Shown here: piece by piece, positions 6,142 through 9,818 of the stretch | Numbering within the stretch: position 1 is the stretch's first letter | Layout of the letters: the number at the start of each line of letters is the position of its first letter | Assembly (NCBI GenBank): GCA_007116535.1 | Contig: SKIG01000183.1 | Span: 1 to 9,818, forward strand | Direction: 5' to 3' | DNA from: Psychroflexus sp. | GTDB lineage: Bacteria; Bacteroidota; Bacteroidia; Flavobacteriales; Flavobacteriaceae | Length of the DNA: 9,818 nt | The notes under the pieces: model-generated | What the model was told of the DNA's origin: nothing | Database searches by the model: none | What the model saw: only the letters and a program-made list of their open reading frames with translations | Position numbers and translations under genes: made by a program

Positions 6142-8328
6142 ATGGCTACATTAAGATTTAATGCTTTAAAGGAAACCTTCTCAAGAAAACCGGTACCTGT
6201 TAACGAACCATCAAGACGTTCTGAAATTTTTGGTCAAAATGTTTTTGGAGAATTTGCAATGCGTCAATACCTATCAAAAGACGCTTACAAATCACTAAAA
6301 AGTGCAATTCAAAAGGGTACAAAAATAGATAGAGATTTAGCAGACCACATCTCAACAGGAATGAAAGAGTGGGCTATCTCTAAAGGAGTAACGCATTATA
6401 CGCATTGGTTTCAACCACTAACAGGTTCAACCGCAGAAAAGCACGATGCTTTTTTTGAGCCAGTTGAAGATGGTTTAGCTATAGAAAAATTTAATGGAGA
6501 CCAGTTAGTTCAACAAGAACCTGACGCATCGAGTTTGCCAAATGGTGGAATTAGAAATACTTTTGAAGCAAGAGGATATACTGCTTGGGATCCAACTTCT
6601 CCTGCTTTCATTATGGGAACAACTTTGTGCATTCCTACCATTTTTGTGGCTTATACAGGTGAAGCTTTAGATTACAAAACACCACTTTTAAGATCGCTTA
6701 GTGCGATTGATAAAGCGGCTACAGAAGTAGTTAAGTATTTTGACAAAAAAGCAACTAAGGTTACTGCTACGCTTGGATGGGAGCAAGAATATTTTTTAAT
6801 TGATTCTGCACTTGCAAAATCAAGACCTGATTTAGTATTATCAGGAAGAACATTACTAGGACACACCCCTGCAAAAGGTCAACAGTTAGACGACCACTAC
6901 TTTGGTTCTATTCCTGCAAGAGTGTTGAATTTTATGCGTGAACTTGAGACAGAGTGTATGTACTTAGGTATTCCTGTAAAAACAAGACACAACGAAGTTG
7001 CTCCAAATCAATTTGAGTTGGCACCTATTTTTGAAGAAGCTAACTTAGCAGTAGATCACAACTCACTTATTATGCATGTCATGGAGCGTGTTGCTGAAAA
7101 GCATAACTTTATGGTGCTTTTCCACGAAAAACCATTTGCTAATATCAACGGTAGTGGAAAACACAACAACTGGTCTTTGGCAACAGACACGGGAACTAAC
7201 TTACTTAGTCCAGGAAAAACTCCAATGAAAAACCTTCAGTTCCTTACTTTCTTTGTGAATACTATCAAAGCAGTTTGCGACAATGAAGAGTTGATTAGAG
7301 CTACCATTGCTTCTGCATCAAACGATCACAGATTAGGAGCTAACGAGGCGCCTCCTGCAATCATTTCTGTATTTATCGGTTCACAGTTAACCAAAGTTTT
7401 GGATGAGTTAGAAAACGTGAGTAACGGTAAACTTTCTCCTGAAGAAAAAACAGACCTTAAACTTAATGTAGTTGGAAAAATTCCTGAAATTCTTTTAGAC
7501 AACACTGATAGAAACAGAACATCTCCATTTGCTTTTACAGGAAATAAATTCGAATTGAGAGCTGTTGGTTCTATGGCGAATTGTGGTGACCCAATGACAA
7601 CTTTAAATGCCATTGTAGCTAAGCAGCTTATTGCTTTCAAAAAAGAAGTTGACGCCTTAATTGAAGGTAAAAAGATGAAAAAAGACGATGCCATTTTCAA
7701 TGTGCTTCGTGAATATATTAAGCAATCTAAGAAAATTCGCTTTGAAGGAGATGGGTATGGACAAGCTTGGGAAATTGAAGCTGAAAAACGTGGATTGAGC
7801 AACAACAAAACTACTCCTTCTGCACTACAGCCAAAAATTTCTAAGAAAGCAATCGACTTGTATCACGAGTTAGATATCATGACTGAAAAAGAAGTTCATG
7901 CAAGGTATGAGATTGAAATTGAAGCTTATGCGAAAGACATTCAGATTGAAGGTCGTTTGATTGGAGATATTGCTAAAAACCACGTAATTCCTACTGCAAT
8001 TAAATACCAAAACGTATTGATTGAAAACGTAAAAGGTTTAAAAGAAATCTTTGGTGACGGATTCATGGATAAAGCAAAAGAACAAGTAAATATCATCAAT
8101 GAAATTTCTAGTCACATCAAAAAAATAAACAAAGCTACGGATGACATGGTAGATGCTCGTAAACGAGCAAATGCACAAGAAGATCCTACAAAAACTGCGT
8201 TTATGTATTGCGATGAAGTAAAACCATACTTTGATGTTATTAGATATCACTGTGATAAATTAGAGCTTTTAGTGGACGATGAAACTTGGCCACTTACAAA
8301 GTACCGTGAATTATTATTCACTCGCTAA
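6142..8328 (+). CDS. glnN: Type III glutamine synthetase
   Basis: This 728-residue cytosolic enzyme makes glutamine from glutamate, ammonia and ATP. The length fits GSIII (about 700-730), well above GSI (~450-470). The N-terminal region RSEIFGQNVFGEFAMRQYL and the FQPLTGSTAEKHDAF segment are typical of GSIII. GWEQEYF near 212 carries metal-binding glutamates and NEVAPNQFELAP near 284 is a family signature. EKPFANINGSGKHNNWSL (from ~329) is the general GS signature, followed by NDHRLGANEAPPA and RTSPFAFTGNKFELRAVGS (from ~459). No GSI-type adenylylation tyrosine motif was recognised. It has its own -7 box and a terminator on each side, so it is probably monocistronic. No PII gene or second GS gene is adjacent within the window. 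Confidence 0.96.
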   Translation: MATLRFNALKETFSRKPVPVNEPSRRSEIFGQNVFGEFAMRQYLSKDAYKSLKSAIQKGTKIDRDLADHISTGMKEWAISKGVTHYTHWFQPLTGSTAEKHDAFFEPVEDGLAIEKFNGDQLVQQEPDASSLPNGGIRNTFEARGYTAWDPTSPAFIMGTTLCIPTIFVAYTGEALDYKTPLLRSLSAIDKAATEVVKYFDKKATKVTATLGWEQEYFLIDSALAKSRPDLVLSGRTLLGHTPAKGQQLDDHYFGSIPARVLNFMRELETECMYLGIPVKTRHNEVAPNQFELAPIFEEANLAVDHNSLIMHVMERVAEKHNFMVLFHEKPFANINGSGKHNNWSLATDTGTNLLSPGKTPMKNLQFLTFFVNTIKAVCDNEELIRATIASASNDHRLGANEAPPAIISVFIGSQLTKVLDELENVSNGKLSPEEKTDLKLNVVGKIPEILLDNTDRNRTSPFAFTGNKFELRAVGSMANCGDPMTTLNAIVAKQLIAFKKEVDALIEGKKMKKDDAIFNVLREYIKQSKKIRFEGDGYGQAWEIEAEKRGLSNNKTTPSALQPKISKKAIDLYHELDIMTEKEVHARYEIEIEAYAKDIQIEGRLIGDIAKNHVIPTAIKYQNVLIENVKGLKEIFGDGFMDKAKEQVNIINEISSHIKKINKATDDMVDARKRANAQEDPTKTAFMYCDEVKPYFDVIRYHCDKLELLVDDETWPLTKYRELLFTR

Positions 8329-8346
8329 ACACAAAAGATTACAATC

Positions 8347-8382
8347 AAAAAAGTCGTTTCTGTATGGAAGCGGCTTTTTTTT
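8347..8382. terminator. Bidirectional terminator between glnN and the lipoprotein gene
   Basis: Left arm 8347-8360 (AAAAAAGTCGTTTC), loop TGTATG, right arm 8367-8380 (GAAGCGGCTTTTTT): a 14 bp stem with two G-T wobbles. A T-run ends at 8382 on the plus strand, and six Ts occur on the minus strand at 8352-8347. It lies between the stops of two convergent genes and should end both transcripts. Confidence 0.85.
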
Positions 8383-8392
8383 GTTATTAATA

Positions 8393-8995
8393 TTATTGAA
8401 TCCTAAACTCTGATGTTAACTGAGTACAACTATCTTCCACAGTCAAAATTAAGGAACCTTCTTCTCCTGATTTTATTTCCTTGATTAGAACACTTTCAGA
8501 AAAAACTTTAGTTACCTCATGGGTAGATAGTTTTACTATTTCAACAAGATTTGTACAATCGGGATATTGAAAATCCCATATAATAAGAAACTTATCCAAC
8601 TCTCTATCTTCGAATAAATAAACCAAATCTGAACTCAACAAGTTCTCAAATTCAATGTTTGTATTGAAATCTATTTTGTACCCTGCAACATTTTTCAATT
8701 GAATAAGGCTTTCAAGCCCTTTCATAGTTACACTTGAAAATAGCTGTGGTTCACCTTCCAAATCAACTAAATTTTCAATGATAAGTGTATCTTTAACTTT
8801 CTTGTTAGAAATATGTATTTGGTGCTTTTCTACTTCAACGATCTTTAAAGTATCTATTCCTTTGTAAAAAGAATAATCACCAAGGATAATAATGTCTCTT
8901 TTGAATGAAGAACTTACTTCATTTTGAGTCTTATTTGAATAAATACAACTTGAAAATATTAGGATAACTAAAACAAGTAAGATATTTTTAAGCAT
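8393..8995 (-). CDS. Small lipoprotein of unknown function
   Basis: I do not recognise this 200-residue protein. The N-terminus has a short positive segment (MLKN), a hydrophobic stretch (residues 5-14) and a lipobox-like IFSSC, so signal peptidase II should cut before C17 and the mature protein should be lipid-anchored. No acidic or lysine-rich surface-export signal follows C17 (IYSNKTQNE), so a periplasm-facing anchor is more likely; that is inference. The mature part is rich in alternating hydrophobic and polar stretches suggesting beta strands. It holds only two further cysteines, C147 and C190, which could form a disulfide. It lies 52 bp downstream of folP on the same strand and may be co-transcribed with it. 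A weak TAATTTAC sequence just upstream is a poor promoter candidate. Confidence 0.72.
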   Translation of the reverse strand: MLKNILLVLVILIFSSCIYSNKTQNEVSSSFKRDIIILGDYSFYKGIDTLKIVEVEKHQIHISNKKVKDTLIIENLVDLEGEPQLFSSVTMKGLESLIQLKNVAGYKIDFNTNIEFENLLSSDLVYLFEDRELDKFLIIWDFQYPDCTNLVEIVKLSTHEVTKVFSESVLIKEIKSGEEGSLILTVEDSCTQLTSEFRIQ

Positions 8996-9047
8996 TGGGT
9001 AAATTATTATGGCTAATTCTGTATATAGTATAGTTCGTTGCCGTAGG

Positions 9048-9818
9048 CTAATCTTTCCCCAAAGCTTGTACCAACTTAACTGCTTCTATCGCTTCTTTTA
9101 CATCATGAACGCGAAGAATGGAAGTCCCTTTCAGCAAAGCTACTGTGTTTAAAACGCTTGTTCCGTTTAAAGCTTCTTTTGGACTTGTACCAAGTAACTT
9201 GTAAATCATCGACTTGCGAGAAACGCCTGTAAGTATAGGGACTTCGTGTTGGGTAAATAAATCCAAATTTTGTAATAATTGGTAGTTTTGCTCCAAAGTT
9301 TTGGCAAAACCGAATCCCAAATCGATAATCACATCATTAATCCCTAATTCTCTTGCAACTTGAATGCGTTCTGAAAAATAAAAATTGATATCATTTAACA
9401 AATCATCGTACGAACATAGTTGTTGCATTGTTTGCGGAGTGCCTTTCATGTGCATCATTATATAAGGAACTTGATATTTTGCAACTACTTGAAACATCGT
9501 TTCATCTAATTTTCCCGCAGAAATATCATTGATTATTGCTGCTCCATTTTCAATAGCTTCTTTGGCTACTTTGGAACGAAACGTATCTACAGAAATTAAA
9601 GTTTCGGGGAATTTTACGAGTACTTTTTCCAGTATGGGAAGTAATCGACTTAGCTCCTCTTCTACTGAAATATCCGCTGCATTAGGTCGAGAACTGTAAG
9701 CACCCATATCGATAAAGTCTGCTCCTTCATTAAGCATTTTCTCTACCTGAAATAAAACTGCATCAGCCTCACTATGTCTGCTTCCTTCATAAAAAGAATC
9801 TGGAGTTAGATTTACAAC
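9048..9818 (-). CDS. folP: Dihydropteroate synthase (partial, 5' end outside window)
   Basis: FolP condenses p-aminobenzoate with 6-hydroxymethyl-7,8-dihydropterin pyrophosphate in folate synthesis and is the sulfonamide target. The frame is open to the window edge, giving 256 residues of a protein usually near 275, so roughly 20 N-terminal residues are missing. The first visible residues, VVNLTPDSFYEGSRHS, are the conserved pterin-site loop. Further signatures are GADFIDMGAYSSRPNA, SVDTFRSKVA, NDISAG, MHMKGTPQTMQ, DLGFGFAKT and GVSRKSMI. An internal ATG at 9737 is not the start, because conserved sequence continues upstream of it. Two common deviations appear: Leu in DLGFGFAKT (DPGFGFGKT is usual) and Tyr for the second Ser or Asp in the PDSFYEG loop. 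The stop is TAG at 9050-9048. Confidence 0.95.
   Translation of the reverse strand, partial: VVNLTPDSFYEGSRHSEADAVLFQVEKMLNEGADFIDMGAYSSRPNAADISVEEELSRLLPILEKVLVKFPETLISVDTFRSKVAKEAIENGAAIINDISAGKLDETMFQVVAKYQVPYIMMHMKGTPQTMQQLCSYDDLLNDINFYFSERIQVARELGINDVIIDLGFGFAKTLEQNYQLLQNLDLFTQHEVPILTGVSRKSMIYKLLGTSPKEALNGTSVLNTVALLKGTSILRVHDVKEAIEAVKLVQALGKD

Noticed and set aside
7326..7808. 160-residue open frame on the minus strand
   Set aside because: It is antisense to the conserved GSIII signature region of glnN and its translation is low in recognisable structure; it is a shadow frame.
9048..9737. folP starting at the internal ATG at 9737
   Set aside because: The same frame continues upstream with the conserved NLTPDSF loop, so the real start lies beyond the window edge.

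Overview
The window reads as ordinary chromosome of a member of the Bacteroidota, most likely class Flavobacteriia. The evidence is low GC content, starts without Shine-Dalgarno sequences, -7 boxes of the TAnnTTTG type, a type III glutamine synthetase, a fused IcmF mutase, and GC-rich REP-like palindromes of a kind common in flavobacterial genomes. Six protein genes are present, two of them cut by the window ends. I see no phage, CRISPR, toxin-antitoxin, defence or biosynthetic cluster, and no rRNA or tRNA gene.

Layout. Positions 1-2129 (minus) hold the first ~709 residues of an IcmF-type adenosylcobalamin mutase: B12 domain, G-protein chaperone domain, then the start of the mutase barrel. 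Two GC-rich palindromes are translated in frame in the linker between the first two domains. A ~307 bp AT-rich gap (2130-2436) contains a REP-like palindrome. A second palindrome spans the end of the next gene, 2437-5373 (minus), and supplies its stop codon. That gene encodes a 978-residue FAD plus Fe-S oxidoreductase of the GlcD/YdiJ type. Positions 5374-5628 are a divergent control region with two separate palindromes. Next come hpf (5629-5931, plus), a strong hairpin terminator, and glnN for glutamine synthetase III (6142-8328, plus). A terminator that should work in both directions separates glnN from a convergent pair on the minus strand: a small lipoprotein of unknown function (8393-8995) downstream of folP (9048-9818, 5' end outside the window).

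How the genes fit together. The IcmF-like mutase and the FAD/Fe-S dehydrogenase lie in the same direction and both belong to organic-acid or acyl-CoA oxidation, but a 307 bp gap with repeats separates them, so co-transcription is unproven. hpf (ribosome hibernation) and glnN (nitrogen assimilation) lie in the same direction but have a terminator between them and glnN has its own -7 box, so they look like separate units. folP and the lipoprotein gene are 52 bp apart and may share a transcript.

The most interesting points are small-scale. They are the paired palindromes inside icmF and around the end of the oxidoreductase gene, a near-perfect 26 bp palindrome just downstream of the oxidoreductase -7 box, and a Tyr in the IcmF active site where the characterised enzyme has Phe. 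I did not find a convincing new biological system.
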